Assembly (NCBI RefSeq): GCF_000341105.1
Contig: NZ_ANBB01000033.1
Span: forward strand, 124,001-188,000
Direction of reading: 5' to 3'
Length of the DNA: 64,000 nt
From: Nocardiopsis potens DSM 45234
GTDB taxonomy: Bacteria > Actinomycetota > Actinomycetes > Streptosporangiales > Streptosporangiaceae
Shown: in pieces, positions 8,601-16,373 of the stretch
How positions within the stretch are numbered: the stretch's first letter is position 1
How the letters are laid out: every line of letters starts with the position of its first letter
Position numbers and translations under genes: made by a program
Notes under the pieces: model-generated
Told to the model about the DNA's origin: nothing
Database searches by the model: none
The model's input: the letters and a program-made list of their open reading frames with translations, nothing else

Positions 8601-11223
8601 GGAGCTGGTCGAGCCGCCGCACGACGACGCGCTCGGGCTGCTCGGCCCGGACGTCCCGGACCGGGTGGCCGAGGCGGCGCACGCCGCCGTCGACCCGCTG
8701 CTGCGCGAACTCCGGTCCCGCAGGGACACCGCGCTCGGCGAGGAGCGCGAGCTGATCACCGAGCTCGACGAGCTCTCCGAGCGCAAGGCCGGCGGCGCGG
8801 CCGACCCGGCCCCGCCCGCCCCGCCCTGGGCCGCCGCGGTGCGCGACCGCGGGGCCGGCGCCCCGCTCTACGCCCTGGTCGACTTCGCCGACGGCCTCAG
8901 CGCCGCCGAGCAGGCCGGGCTGGAGGGCGCCCTGGAGGCGTCCGGCCTGCTCAACGCCTGGATCGCCGCGGACGGCAGCGCGCTGTCCGCCGACACCTCC
9001 GACATCGTGCTCTCCCCGGGCCGGCCCGCGCCCGGCCCCTCGCTGCTCGACGTGCTCGCCCCGCTCGCCGACGGCGCCGGGGAGGACCGCGCCGGCATCG
9101 GCCGGGACCGGGTGGAGGCCCTGCTGGCCGGCATCGCGCTGCTGCCCGCCGACGGCGACCCCGGGGCCGAGCCGCGGCACCGCCGCCGCCGCGACGGCGA
9201 GCAGGCCGGCCCCGCCTGCGCGGTCGCCCTGGACGGCCGCTGGCGGCTGGGCGCCCTCTCCGGCGCGCACCGCAAGACCGCGGTCGAGCACATCGGCACC
9301 GCCGCCCGGGACGCGGCCCGGGACCGGTCGCTGGCCAACGTGAAGCGCCGGATCGACATCGCCGAGGCGCTGCTCGCCGAGGCCGGCGAGCGCCGCGGCG
9401 ACGCCGAGCGGGCCCAGGACGAACTGGTCGGCATCTCCCGGGGCCTGCCCGGCCCCGGCGGGCTCGCCGCCGCCTGGGCCGCACTGGAGGACGCCCGCGG
9501 CTGGCTGGCCGGCACCGAGGCCGAGCAGCGCACCGCCGCCCGGGCCGCCGAGGAGGCCCGCGGCGCGGCCCTGGCCCTGCGCCGCTCGCTCCGGGCCGAC
9601 GCGGAGCGGGCCGCGCTGCCCGCCGAAGCGGCGGAGCTGGACGCCACCGCCGCCGCCCTGGACGGCCTGCGGGTCCGGCTCGCCGCCGCCCTGCGCGACC
9701 TCCAGGCGCTGGCCGTGCTGCTGGACCGGGCGCACGACGGCACCGAGCAGTGGCGGCAGGCCCGCGGCGACCGGGTGGTCGCCGAGGACGCCCGAACCGC
9801 GGCCATCGGCGACATGATCACCGTCCGCCGCGACATCGAACTCACCGACCGGGCCCGCGCCGCCGACCCGGACCGGATCGGCGCCGCCGTCGCCGAGGTC
9901 CGGGAGCGGATGGAGGCCGCCGCCGACCGCGTCCCCGACCTGGAGCGCTCCGCGCAGCGGGCGCGCGACGAGCGGGTCGCCGCCGAGACCCGGCTGGGCT
10001 CGGCCGCCGCCGAGCGGGCCGAGCAGGCCCGCCGGGCGCTGGAGGCCGGCGCCGCGCTGCGCGCCGCGCTCACCGGCGCCGACGCCGCGCCCGACCCGGA
10101 CCTGCTGGCCGCCGCCGGGCTGGAGGACGCGGCGGAGCCGCTGGACCGGCTGGTCGCCGCGGACGCGGCCGAGGAGGGCGAGCGGCTGGCCGCCCTGGAG
10201 GAGCTGACCGCCGCGGTCCAGGCCGGCCTGGAGGCCGCGGAGGCCCCCGGCGAGGAGGTCGACGACAGCGGCATCCTGCGCCGCCGGGAGGCGCTGCACC
10301 GGCTGCTGGCCGGGGGCTCCTCGGTCGGGGCCCGCACCGAGCTCACCGAGCACGCCGGGGTCAAGCGGGTCGCCGTGCACGACGACGCCGGCGCGCACGA
10401 CGTCACCGCCTACGCCGCCCGGCTGGCCGAGGCCGAGGCCGAGGCGGAGGAGGCGGCCGCGCTCCGCGAGGAGGAGGCCTACGAGCGGCACCTCCTCGGC
10501 GAGCTCGCCGGGCACCTGGCCCGCCAGATCGACGAGGCCCGCGCGCTCATCGCCACCATGAACGAGGTGCTCGGCGACGTCACCACCTCCCAGGGGCTGG
10601 GGGTGCGGATCGAGTGGGGGCTGGCGCCCGACGCCGACGAGGACGTGCGCGCGGTGGTCCCGCTGCTCGCCCGGCCCGCGGAGCGGCGCACCCGGCTGGA
10701 GACCACCCGGCTCCGGGACGCGCTCCGCCGCTGCATCGAGGCGATCCGCCGGCTCGACCCGACCGCCACCGGGGGCGCCCAGCTCCGCGCCGCGCTGGAC
10801 TACCGATCCTGGTTCGCGTTCACCGTGCACATCACCGACGCGGCCCGCCCGGACCGGGAGCGCAGGCTCAGCCACCGCACCGGGCTCAGCCAGGGCGAGC
10901 AGCGGGTCGTCGCCTACCTGGTGCTGTTCGCCGCGGCGGCGGCCCAGTTCGACGCGGTGCAGGCCAACGCGCCGGCCGCGCCCCGGCTGATCCTGCTGGA
11001 CGACGCCTTCGCCAAGGTCGACGAGCCCACCCACGGCCGGCTGCTGGGCCTGCTGGTCCAGCTCGACCTGGACTTCGTGCTCACCTCCGAGCGGGTGTGG
11101 GGCTGCTTCGCCTCGGTGCCGGGGCTGCACATCTACGAGTGCCTGCGCGATCCGGCCGTCCCCGGCATCGCCACCCTGCACTTCAGCTGGGACGGCTCGC
11201 GCAGGCGCCTGCTCGGAGTGTGA
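5641..11223 (+). CDS. JetC-like SMC ATPase (TIGR02680) with a long repeat-bearing N-terminal extension
   Basis: About 1,860 residues, against a usual 1,350-1,400 for TIGR02680. The SMC core starts near residue 420 with RLHRAGIHNIWHYDDQVFDF, a Walker A RGRNGAGKSK at about 446-455, and a long Ala/Glu/Arg-rich coiled-coil region. The ABC signature TGLSQGEQRVVAY is near 1747 and the Walker B LILLDDAFAKVDE near 1781. JetC is the DNA-extruding motor of Wadjet. The first 420 residues are acidic and proline-rich, with four copies of a TGPQxxLGADLLG motif spaced 55-63 residues apart. The ATG at 5641 has GGAGG upstream; an alternative ATG at 5503, one base after the jetB stop, would add 46 residues. 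All motor motifs look intact. Confidence 0.8.
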   Translation: MSDASTTRHTEARTPTVPPGRPLASRPIPTGRPRPWDAPAEPEAVGDEQVTAPIPVVGGAQDAPGPEAAEERDGGDPERPAEERAADAEAPGAAEPAEASESAGASEGTGEDPAALRPEPGAGPAGAAAGKDWALPSALTGPQRPLSHRSPATGPQPGLGADLLGAPGAGTGAHGGRVAPPSEEQPPEERDGAQAETRTTGPEADRPTGPQRVLGAEPSGPAGVDAVPASEEQGPEEGRPVPPVADQAAEAAEDVEPAPAGPAAERPTGPQPVLGADLLGSAGAGAAPGGKKQGSEDGGPMPLAADQAAEVAEPAPAGDQDAEPAGAEASTGPQHALGADLLGGAGDGSVQDRAAEADLTDPAGGGEAGRPATGARPGPHAGAPADPAADRDGDRTGEDPAPDSGEERPEPVERRNRNRLHRAGIHNIWHYDDQVFDFADGRLLLRGRNGAGKSKALEMLLPFLLDGDARRLDTTGTGRTGFRWLMADGRVAAPARPDGAAEERDGADPAPGEEPDEAVRIGYLWVEFAQDGEDAPAVTLGAAVTAAPGRDVRCTHFVTDRRVGTDLELVRDGRPMPVERLRAEVGAENCYDTAGPYRTRVMRDLFGLDDPVRYRNLVHLLYRLRRPTIGERLEAGELVSVLAEALPPMDESVLDQVARNVADLEEARGRLEALRGARGHVEEFLADYRGYLHRVLGERAAEVRTRLDEHGRRAAEAERLEEELDRLVTEESAVQEERDRARRTRDTAGSDAATLTAAGEAAPTATDHELQARYAAVTAYIRAAEAAWTAAGYALTAEERAKETLAGGLAAVDEAIAALRALHAEAAEAARAAGIDPGPLGTVPQPVRTVLAPRESVTHVDFEGLERAVERDPVPGVDLDALRGGLADLHDRLTRADEAAAERAGAAERLRAAAAECAGAEEREAALRGEAESADAALERARARERAAVEAVRTAGASYAARVRTWLSDLREAAPDADLDAAAAAVEELVEPPHDDALGLLGPDVPDRVAEAAHAAVDPLLRELRSRRDTALGEERELITELDELSERKAGGAADPAPPAPPWAAAVRDRGAGAPLYALVDFADGLSAAEQAGLEGALEASGLLNAWIAADGSALSADTSDIVLSPGRPAPGPSLLDVLAPLADGAGEDRAGIGRDRVEALLAGIALLPADGDPGAEPRHRRRRDGEQAGPACAVALDGRWRLGALSGAHRKTAVEHIGTAARDAARDRSLANVKRRIDIAEALLAEAGERRGDAERAQDELVGISRGLPGPGGLAAAWAALEDARGWLAGTEAEQRTAARAAEEARGAALALRRSLRADAERAALPAEAAELDATAAALDGLRVRLAAALRDLQALAVLLDRAHDGTEQWRQARGDRVVAEDARTAAIGDMITVRRDIELTDRARAADPDRIGAAVAEVRERMEAAADRVPDLERSAQRARDERVAAETRLGSAAAERAEQARRALEAGAALRAALTGADAAPDPDLLAAAGLEDAAEPLDRLVAADAAEEGERLAALEELTAAVQAGLEAAEAPGEEVDDSGILRRREALHRLLAGGSSVGARTELTEHAGVKRVAVHDDAGAHDVTAYAARLAEAEAEAEEAAALREEEAYERHLLGELAGHLARQIDEARALIATMNEVLGDVTTSQGLGVRIEWGLAPDADEDVRAVVPLLARPAERRTRLETTRLRDALRRCIEAIRRLDPTATGGAQLRAALDYRSWFAFTVHITDAARPDRERRLSHRTGLSQGEQRVVAYLVLFAAAAAQFDAVQANAPAAPRLILLDDAFAKVDEPTHGRLLGLLVQLDLDFVLTSERVWGCFASVPGLHIYECLRDPAVPGIATLHFSWDGSRRRLLGV
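6096..6690 (+). repeat. Degenerate tandem repeats inside the jetC N-terminal extension
   Basis: The DNA word CACCGGYCCGCAG starts at 6096, 6261, 6441 and 6630 (spacings 165, 180 and 189 bases, all multiples of three). Each is followed by codons for xxLGADLLG or a close variant (LGAEPSG in the second copy). Between them lie acidic, EEQ/AEP-rich linkers. A weak fifth copy (ATGARPG) is near 6757. Confidence 0.75.
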
Positions 11224-11254
11224 CGGGGGAGGTGCCGCTTTCTTCGGGGCTGTC

Positions 11255-11281
11255 CTAATCTGCTAACTCTGCGGCGACTGA
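11255..11281 (+). promoter_or_regulatory. Putative promoter motif of the Rad50-like gene, similar to that of jetA
   Basis: CTAATCTGCTAACTCTG contains a TAATCT -10-like hexamer (11256-11261). The stretch matches 19 of 27 bases upstream of jetA. It lies 32 bases after the jetC stop, so the Rad50-like gene could be expressed both from this site and by readthrough. A five-codon ORF (MRRVW, ATG at 11281) ends with a TGA overlapping the GTG start region of the next gene and might couple translation. Confidence 0.4.
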
Positions 11282-11291
11282 TGAGGCGGGT

Positions 11292-13400
11292 GTGGTGACG
11301 ACCGTGACGACGGCAGAGGCGATCCCCGGGGATCCCGGAGAGGAGGGCGGCTCCGGCCCGGACTGGACCGTCCGGACCGTGCTGGGCCGCCTGGCCCGCT
11401 CACCGCTCGACGGCGAGGCGCGCCAGTGGGTGCTGGCCTCCCTGCACGGCGAGGAGGCGCTGGAGGGGCTGCGCCGCGGCGAGCCCGCCCCCGACCCGGC
11501 GTCGCTGCTGCGCGGCGCCGAGGAGCGGCCGGTCCAGCGCGACCCCGGCCGCCAGGGCTACCTCTCCCGGATCGAGGTGCAGGGCTTCCGCGGCATCGGC
11601 CGCCCGGCCGAGCTGCGGCTGCGCCCCGGGCCGGGGCTGACCGTGGTGGTGGGCCGGAACGGCTCCGGCAAGTCCAGCTTCGCCGAGGCCGCCGAGGCCG
11701 CGCTGACCGGGCGCAACATGCGCTGGGACGCGCTGCCCGCCGGGTGGCGCGACGGGTGGCGCAACCTGCACTACACCGAGCGCACCGAGGTCAGCGTGGA
11801 CATCGCGCACGCGGGCGACCCCGCCCCGACCCGGGTGACCCGGTACTGGGCCGGCGACAGCGTCCGCTCCGCCCGCGGCCGGGTCATCGCGCCGGACGGC
11901 ACCGACGGCCCGCTGCGCTCCCTGGGCTGGGGCCCCGACCTGGAGCGGTACCGGCCGTTCCTGTCCTACGACGAACTCGGCCGGGCGGTGAACGGCCGCG
12001 CCGCCGAGCTCTACGACACCATCACCACGCTGCTCGGCCTGACCGGGGTGGCCGACGCCGAGCGGGCTCTGGCCAAGGCCTGCGCCCGGCTGGCCAAGCT
12101 GCGCGACCGCCCCCGGAACGACCTGGACCACCTCATCGCCCGGCTGCGCGAGTCCAGCGACCACCGGGCCGCCCGGGCCCTGGAGGTCCTCGGCGCCGGC
12201 GAGCTCGACCTGGGCCGGCTGGCCGAGATCGCCGCCGACGACGGTCCCGCCGACCCGGCCGCCGAGCGGGTGCTGCGCCGGCTGCGCCGGCTCGCGGTCC
12301 CGGAGCGGGCCCTGATCACCGACGTGGTCAACGAGCTGCGCGGCGCCGCCATGGAGCTGGCGATGGCGGCCGGGAGCAAGGGCGACCGGGCCCGCGGCAC
12401 CGTGCTCCTGCTCCGCCAGGCGCTGGAGCACCACGAGCGGCACCCGGCCGAGACCGACTGCCCGGCCTGCGGGACCGGCGGCGCCCTGGGCGGGGACTGG
12501 GCGCGCCGGGCGCGCACCGAGATCGCCCGGCTGGAGCCGGTGGCGGAGAGCGCCTCGGCCGCCTACCGGCGCGTCGAGGACGCCCGCGACCAGGCCCGGT
12601 TCCTGATGGCGCCGAAGCCCTCCTGGATGCCGAAGGAGAGCGAGCTGGGCCGGATCTGGGCCGAGTGGGAGGCCGGGGCGGAGATCACCGACCCGGTGCA
12701 GCTGGCCGAGCACATCGAAGGCGTCGGCCGGCGGCTGCGCTCGGCCGCGCTCGCCGCCCGCAAGGAGGCGGGCCGCCGGCTGGACGCCCCGGACGACGGC
12801 TGGGGCGGGCTGGCCGAGATGCTCGGCGCCTGGGTGGAGGACGCGCACGCCGCGGTGGCCGCCCGGGACCGGCTGGACGCCGCGGAGCAGGCGCTGGAGT
12901 GGTTCTCCGGCTTCGCCAAGGAGGTGCGGGACGAGCGGCTCGGCCCGCTGGCCGCGCAGACCGAGCACGTCTGGCACCGGCTCCGCCAGGAGCGCCGGAT
13001 CGACCTGGAGTCGCTCCGGCTGGTGGGGCGCGGCGCCCGGCGCCGGGTCGAGGTGGACGTGGCGGTGGACGGCGCCGAGGCGGAGCAGAACGCCCCGGGG
13101 CTGCTCAGCCAGGGCGAGTTCCAGGCCCTGGCGCTCTCCATCTGCCTGCCGCGCACCCTGGCGGCCGGCAACCCGTTCGGCTTCCTGGTGCTGGACGACC
13201 CGGTCCAGGCGATGGACACCGAGACGGTCGAGGGGCTGGCCGGGGTGCTGGCCGAGGTCGGCGCGCACCGCCAGATCATCGTGTTCACGCACGACACCCG
13301 GCTGCCCGAGGCGCTGCACCGGCTGGGCCTGCCGGCCGACGTACGGGGCATCGAGCGGGACGCCTCGTCCAACGTCCGGGTGGCCGACCCCGCCGCCTGA
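11292..13400 (+). CDS. Rad50/SbcC-like zinc-hook ATPase next to the Wadjet-like operon
   Basis: A 702-residue ABC-type ATPase with a split nucleotide-binding domain. Walker A is VVVGRNGSGKSS at about residues 118-129. A single CPACG, a CxxC hook-like motif, lies at about 390-394 between two helical segments. The signature is LLSQGEFQALAL at about 604, and Walker B with D-loop is FLVLDDPVQAMD at about 631. Rad50/SbcC proteins use such a hook to dimerise and normally work with an Mre11/SbcD nuclease, but no nuclease gene is nearby. It is shorter than SbcC (about 1,000 residues), so its coiled coils are short. Its place after jetC and its shared upstream motif suggest a part in the same system. 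The GTG at 11292 is chosen; GTG at 11295 or 11307 is possible. Confidence 0.75.
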   Translation: MVTTVTTAEAIPGDPGEEGGSGPDWTVRTVLGRLARSPLDGEARQWVLASLHGEEALEGLRRGEPAPDPASLLRGAEERPVQRDPGRQGYLSRIEVQGFRGIGRPAELRLRPGPGLTVVVGRNGSGKSSFAEAAEAALTGRNMRWDALPAGWRDGWRNLHYTERTEVSVDIAHAGDPAPTRVTRYWAGDSVRSARGRVIAPDGTDGPLRSLGWGPDLERYRPFLSYDELGRAVNGRAAELYDTITTLLGLTGVADAERALAKACARLAKLRDRPRNDLDHLIARLRESSDHRAARALEVLGAGELDLGRLAEIAADDGPADPAAERVLRRLRRLAVPERALITDVVNELRGAAMELAMAAGSKGDRARGTVLLLRQALEHHERHPAETDCPACGTGGALGGDWARRARTEIARLEPVAESASAAYRRVEDARDQARFLMAPKPSWMPKESELGRIWAEWEAGAEITDPVQLAEHIEGVGRRLRSAALAARKEAGRRLDAPDDGWGGLAEMLGAWVEDAHAAVAARDRLDAAEQALEWFSGFAKEVRDERLGPLAAQTEHVWHRLRQERRIDLESLRLVGRGARRRVEVDVAVDGAEAEQNAPGLLSQGEFQALALSICLPRTLAAGNPFGFLVLDDPVQAMDTETVEGLAGVLAEVGAHRQIIVFTHDTRLPEALHRLGLPADVRGIERDASSNVRVADPAA

Positions 13401-13520
13401 ACCGGCGCCGAGGGCCGTCCGAACGGCGCCGAGGGGCCGCCTGAGCAGGGCGGAGAGCGCCGCCCCGGGGCCTCGGCCGGGCGCCCCGGACGGGGGCGGC
13501 GGCGGGCCCGGCTCTCCGAT

Positions 13521-13551
13521 TTGGCAGACCACCCCCGAAGACCTGTATAGT
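13521..13551 (+). promoter_or_regulatory. Promoter of tRNA-Thr
   Basis: TTGGCA (13521-13526) and a near-consensus TATAGT (13546-13551) are separated by 19 bases. The -10 box is preceded by TG. It lies about 50 bases before the tRNA. Confidence 0.6.
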
Positions 13552-13603
13552 CATGACCAACGCGAAGGGCGGAACCCCGAAAGGGGGGAAGCCGCAGGAG
13601 CGT

Positions 13604-13676
13604 GCCCCTTTAGCTCAGTCGGCAGAGCGTCTCCATGGTAAGGAGAAGGTCTACGGTTCGATTCCGTAAAGGGGCT
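13604..13676 (+). tRNA. tRNA-Thr (anticodon GGT)
   Basis: The acceptor stem GCCCCTT/AAGGGGC, the D-arm TAGCTCAGTCGGCAGAGC, the anticodon stem TCTCC/GGAGA with loop ATGGTAA (anticodon GGT at 13637-13639) and GGTTCGATTCC are all clear. CCA is encoded at 13677-13679. Confidence 0.97.
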
Positions 13677-13793
13677 CCACCACTTGATGAGGTTCCCGAC
13701 CCACCAGGTGGCCGGGTACCGGTACCGTCGGTGCCCAGGTCCCGGGGCGGTATCCTGGAGTAAGGATACGTCGGCCCCGTAGAGGACCGTCGC

Positions 13794-13866
13794 GGCGGAG
13801 TAGCTCAGTCGGTAGAGCAAGCGGCTCATAATCGCTGTGTCGTCGGTTCAAGTCCGGCCTCCGCTA
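13794..13866 (+). tRNA. tRNA-Met (anticodon CAT)
   Basis: The sequence starts GGCGGAGTAGCTCAGTCGG. The anticodon arm AGCGG/TCGCT holds loop CTCATAA with anticodon CAT, followed by GGTTCAAGTCC and the acceptor 3' strand CTCCGCT. The first pair is G-T. The D-arm and a standard acceptor stem fit an elongator rather than an initiator tRNA. No CCA is encoded. rpmG follows 88 bases later, the usual actinobacterial order. Confidence 0.92.
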
Positions 13867-13954
13867 CTACCTGCGCGACCCCTGCCCTGCAACGACAGGG
13901 GTCAACGCGGGTCTTTTTCAGTGTTCAACCGTCACCAGCAGAAAGGCACTCCAC

Positions 13955-14119
13955 GTGGCTGCCACTGACGTGAGGCCGAAGATCACCCTGGCCTGCCAGG
14001 AGTGCAAGCACCGCAACTACATCACGCGCAAGAACCGTCGGAACAACCCCGACCGTCTCTCGCTGCAGAAGTACTGCCCGAACTGCCGTCGGCACAACGA
14101 GCACCGCGAGACCCGCTAG
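13955..14119 (+). CDS. rpmG: 50S ribosomal protein L33 (zinc-binding type)
   Basis: A 54-residue protein read from [23 protein letters not shown], then [34 protein letters not shown]. The paired cysteines (CQEC and CPNC) mark the zinc-bound C+ form of L33, which sits near the E site of the large subunit. The AGAAAGG ribosome binding site 7-8 bases before GTG supports the start. Both flanks are typical: tRNA-Met before and MaoC dehydratase genes after. Confidence 0.95.
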   Translation: MAATDVRPKITLACQECKHRNYITRKNRRNNPDRLSLQKYCPNCRRHNEHRETR

Positions 14120-14264
14120 TCCCCGGCGCACCGCCCGCGGCGGTCGCTCGGATGAGCAAGCAGCGCACATGGCCCAGTGAGCCCCGGCTCGCTGGGCCAT
14201 ACCCATGCGCGGACCGGGCCGGCGGGACGGCCGTGCGGACCGAACACGGATCGAAAGGGATTCC

Positions 14265-14732
14265 ATGGCGATCAACCGCGAGCTGCTCGGGCGGGAGTAC
14301 CCGTCGCCGGAGCCCTATGAGGTGACCCGCGGCAAGATCCGCGAGTTCGCCGAGGCGATCGGCGACGCCAACCCGGTCTACACCGACGCGGAGGCGGCCC
14401 GGAAGGCGGGCCACCCCGACGTGGTGGCCCCGCCCACCTTCCCGATCATCCTGAGCATGGCCGGCGCCGGGCAGGCCGTCACCGACCCCGAGCTGGGCCT
14501 GGACTTCTCCATGGTGGTCCACGGGGAGCAGCGGTTCCGCTACAGCCGGCCGGTGGTCGCGGGCGACCTGGTCCGCTCGGTGACCCGGATCACCGAGATC
14601 AAGAGCCTGGCCGGCAACGAGCTGGTGACACTGGAGAGCGAGATCTCCGACCTCGACGGGGAGCACGTGGTGACCGCGGTCAACATGCTCGTCGTCCGGG
14701 GCGGGGCCGAGGAAGCGGGGAGCGCCGCATGA
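14265..14732 (+). CDS. MaoC-like hydratase/dehydratase, FAS1-type N-terminal domain (UPF0336)
   Basis: A 155-residue hot-dog-fold protein: MAINRELLGREYPSPEPYEV, AEAIGDANPVYTDAEAARKAG, then PPTFPIILSM and FRYSRPVVAGDLV. This is the UPF0336/HadA-like subunit that in actinobacteria pairs with the next gene. The HadAB pair of mycobacteria dehydrates 3-hydroxyacyl-ACP in fatty acid elongation. This subunit lacks the hydratase catalytic motif and probably forms the substrate tunnel. Its stop overlaps the start of the partner by four bases (ATGA), supporting a 1:1 complex. The ATG at 14265 is preceded by GAAAGGG. Confidence 0.88.
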   Translation: MAINRELLGREYPSPEPYEVTRGKIREFAEAIGDANPVYTDAEAARKAGHPDVVAPPTFPIILSMAGAGQAVTDPELGLDFSMVVHGEQRFRYSRPVVAGDLVRSVTRITEIKSLAGNELVTLESEISDLDGEHVVTAVNMLVVRGGAEEAGSAA

Positions 14733-15157
14733 CCGCCACCGTCCGCTACGACGACGTCGAGGCCGGCACCGGGATCGGTGAGCGGACCTTCCCGGTGCGC
14801 CGGGTGGACCTGGTCCGCTACGCCGGCGCCTCCGGCGACTTCAACCCGATCCACTGGAACGACCGGACCGCCAAGGCGGTCGGCCTGCCCGGGGTCATCG
14901 CGCACGGCATGTTCACCATGGCCGAGGCGGCCCGGCTGGTCACCGACTGGGCCGGCGACCCGGGCGCGGTGGTGGAGTACGGCACCCGGTTCTCCGCCCC
15001 GGTGGTGGTCCCCGACGACGACACCGGCGCCGAGATCACCGTCTCCGGGACGGTCAAGGAGAAGCGCGGGGACAACCTGGTCCTGGTCGCGCTGACCGTG
15101 CGCGCCGCCGGGACCCGGGTGCTGGCCCGCCCCACCCTGCTGGTCCGCCTCGCCTAG
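14729..15157 (+). CDS. MaoC-like dehydratase (HadB-like catalytic subunit)
   Basis: A 142-residue protein with the hydratase-2 motif: YAGASGDFNPIHWNDRTAKAVG, in which Asp and His of the D-F-N-P-I-H stretch are the expected catalytic pair, followed by GVIAHGMFTMAEAARLV. It should act on 3-hydroxyacyl thioesters together with the upstream subunit. In streptomycetes the same pair lies between rpmG and murB, as here. Known actinobacterial genomes outside the mycolic acid bacteria keep it, so a role in ordinary or methyl-branched fatty acid synthesis is likely. Confidence 0.88.
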   Translation: MTATVRYDDVEAGTGIGERTFPVRRVDLVRYAGASGDFNPIHWNDRTAKAVGLPGVIAHGMFTMAEAARLVTDWAGDPGAVVEYGTRFSAPVVVPDDDTGAEITVSGTVKEKRGDNLVLVALTVRAAGTRVLARPTLLVRLA

Positions 15158-15181
15158 GCCACCGGCCCCCGGCGCCGCGGC

Positions 15182-15203
15182 CCCGCCGGCGCGCGCCGGC
15201 GGG
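15182..15203 (+). terminator. GC palindrome after the dehydratase pair
   Basis: CCCGCCGGCGC is followed directly by its complement GCGCCGGCGGG, with no T-run. It may weaken readthrough into murB. A weak call. Confidence 0.35.
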
Positions 15204-15269
15204 CCGGCAGGGCCGAGATCACCGCAGTCCGACCGTCCGGTCCCCCGCACCGTCCCTGGAGGGCGCCCC

Positions 15270-16355
15270 ATGACCGCTGCTCCCGCCGCCGGAGTCCGGC
15301 TGGCCGACCACACCACCCTGGGCCTGGGCGGCCCGGCCGCCCGCTTCACCGCCGCCGCAGGCATCGACGAGCTGACCGCCGCGGTGGCCGCCGCGGACGC
15401 CGCCGGCGAGCCGCTGCTGGTGCTGGGCGGCGGCAGCAACCTGGTCGTCTCCGACGAGGGGTTCCCCGGCACCGTGGTGCAGGTCGCCGCGGCCGGGGTG
15501 GCCCGGGAGCCGGGCGGAGCCCCGGGCACGGTGCGGATGCGCGCCGAGGCCGGCGTGGAATGGGACCCGTTCGTGGCGCGCTGCGTCGCCGAGGGCCTCA
15601 GCGGCGTGGAGTGCCTCTCCGGGATCCCCGGCCGGGTCGGCTCCACCCCGATCCAGAACGTCGGCGCCTACGGCCAGGAGGTCGCCCAGACCATCGCCGA
15701 GGTGGTGGTCTACGACCGGCGCACCGGCGAGCGCCGCGCGCTCTCCAACGCCGACTGCGGCTTCTCCTACCGGGACAGCGTGTTCAAGCGGGAGGGCGCC
15801 GACCGCGGCCGCTACGTGGTCTGCGAGGTCGTCTTCGAGCTGGAGGAGTCCGGGCTGAGCGCCCCGGTGGCCTACGCCGAGCTGGCCGGCCGGCTCGGCG
15901 CGGCGCCGGGGGAGCGGGTCCCGGCGGAGCGGGCCCGCGAGGCCGTGCTGGAGCTGCGCCGGGGCAAGGGCATGGTGCTCGACCCGGCCGACCCGGACAC
16001 CCGCAGCGCCGGCTCGTTCTTCACCAACCCGGTGCTCACCGAGGAGGACTTCGCCGACCTGCGCAAGCGGGTCGCCGAGCGGCTCGGCCCGGACACCGAG
16101 CCGCCGGCCCACCCGGCCGGCGACGGCCGGGTGAAGACCTCGGCGGCCTGGCTCATCGACCGGGCCGGCTTCGCCAAGGGGCACGCCCGCGGCCCGGTGC
16201 GCATCTCCACCAAGCACACCCTGGCGCTGACCAACCCCGGCGGCGGAACCACCGCCGACCTGCTCGAACTCGCCCGCGAGGTGCGCGCCGGGGTGGCCGC
16301 GGCGTTCGGTGTCACCCTGGTCAACGAACCGGTCATGGTGGGCGTCTCGCTCTGA
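15270..16355 (+). CDS. murB: UDP-N-acetylmuramate dehydrogenase MurB
   Basis: A 361-residue FAD-dependent oxidoreductase that reduces UDP-GlcNAc-enolpyruvate to UDP-MurNAc in peptidoglycan synthesis. The FAD-binding signature LLVLGGGSNLVVSDEGFPG is near residues 49-67. The IPGRVGSTPIQNVGAYGQE segment and SYRDSVFK (the catalytic tyrosine/serine region) are present. The C-terminal NEPVMVG glutamate is the proton-relay position. The GGAGGGCGCCCC ribosome binding site precedes ATG. Length fits the actinobacterial type I enzyme. It ends 19 bases before a strong terminator. Confidence 0.95.
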   Translation: MTAAPAAGVRLADHTTLGLGGPAARFTAAAGIDELTAAVAAADAAGEPLLVLGGGSNLVVSDEGFPGTVVQVAAAGVAREPGGAPGTVRMRAEAGVEWDPFVARCVAEGLSGVECLSGIPGRVGSTPIQNVGAYGQEVAQTIAEVVVYDRRTGERRALSNADCGFSYRDSVFKREGADRGRYVVCEVVFELEESGLSAPVAYAELAGRLGAAPGERVPAERAREAVLELRRGKGMVLDPADPDTRSAGSFFTNPVLTEEDFADLRKRVAERLGPDTEPPAHPAGDGRVKTSAAWLIDRAGFAKGHARGPVRISTKHTLALTNPGGGTTADLLELAREVRAGVAAAFGVTLVNEPVMVGVSL

Positions 16356-16373
16356 CCCGGAGCGGCGCCCCGG

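Noticed and set aside
4579-11181. A 2,200-codon open frame on the minus strand
   Set aside because: It lies opposite jetB and jetC, has Gly/Arg/Val-rich low-complexity translation and no recognisable domain. It is a by-product of high GC at third positions.
7212-11258. A 1,348-codon Arg/Gly/Ala-rich frame inside jetC
   Set aside because: It is shifted relative to the SMC motifs and has no domain resemblance.
13401-13600. A JetD remnant after the Rad50-like gene
   Set aside because: No frame shows Toprim or DUF2399 motifs, and the space is too short.
13604-13866. Integration site of a mobile island at the tRNA genes
   Set aside because: No integrase, no repeated tRNA 3' end and no transposase were seen on either side of the Wadjet-like block.
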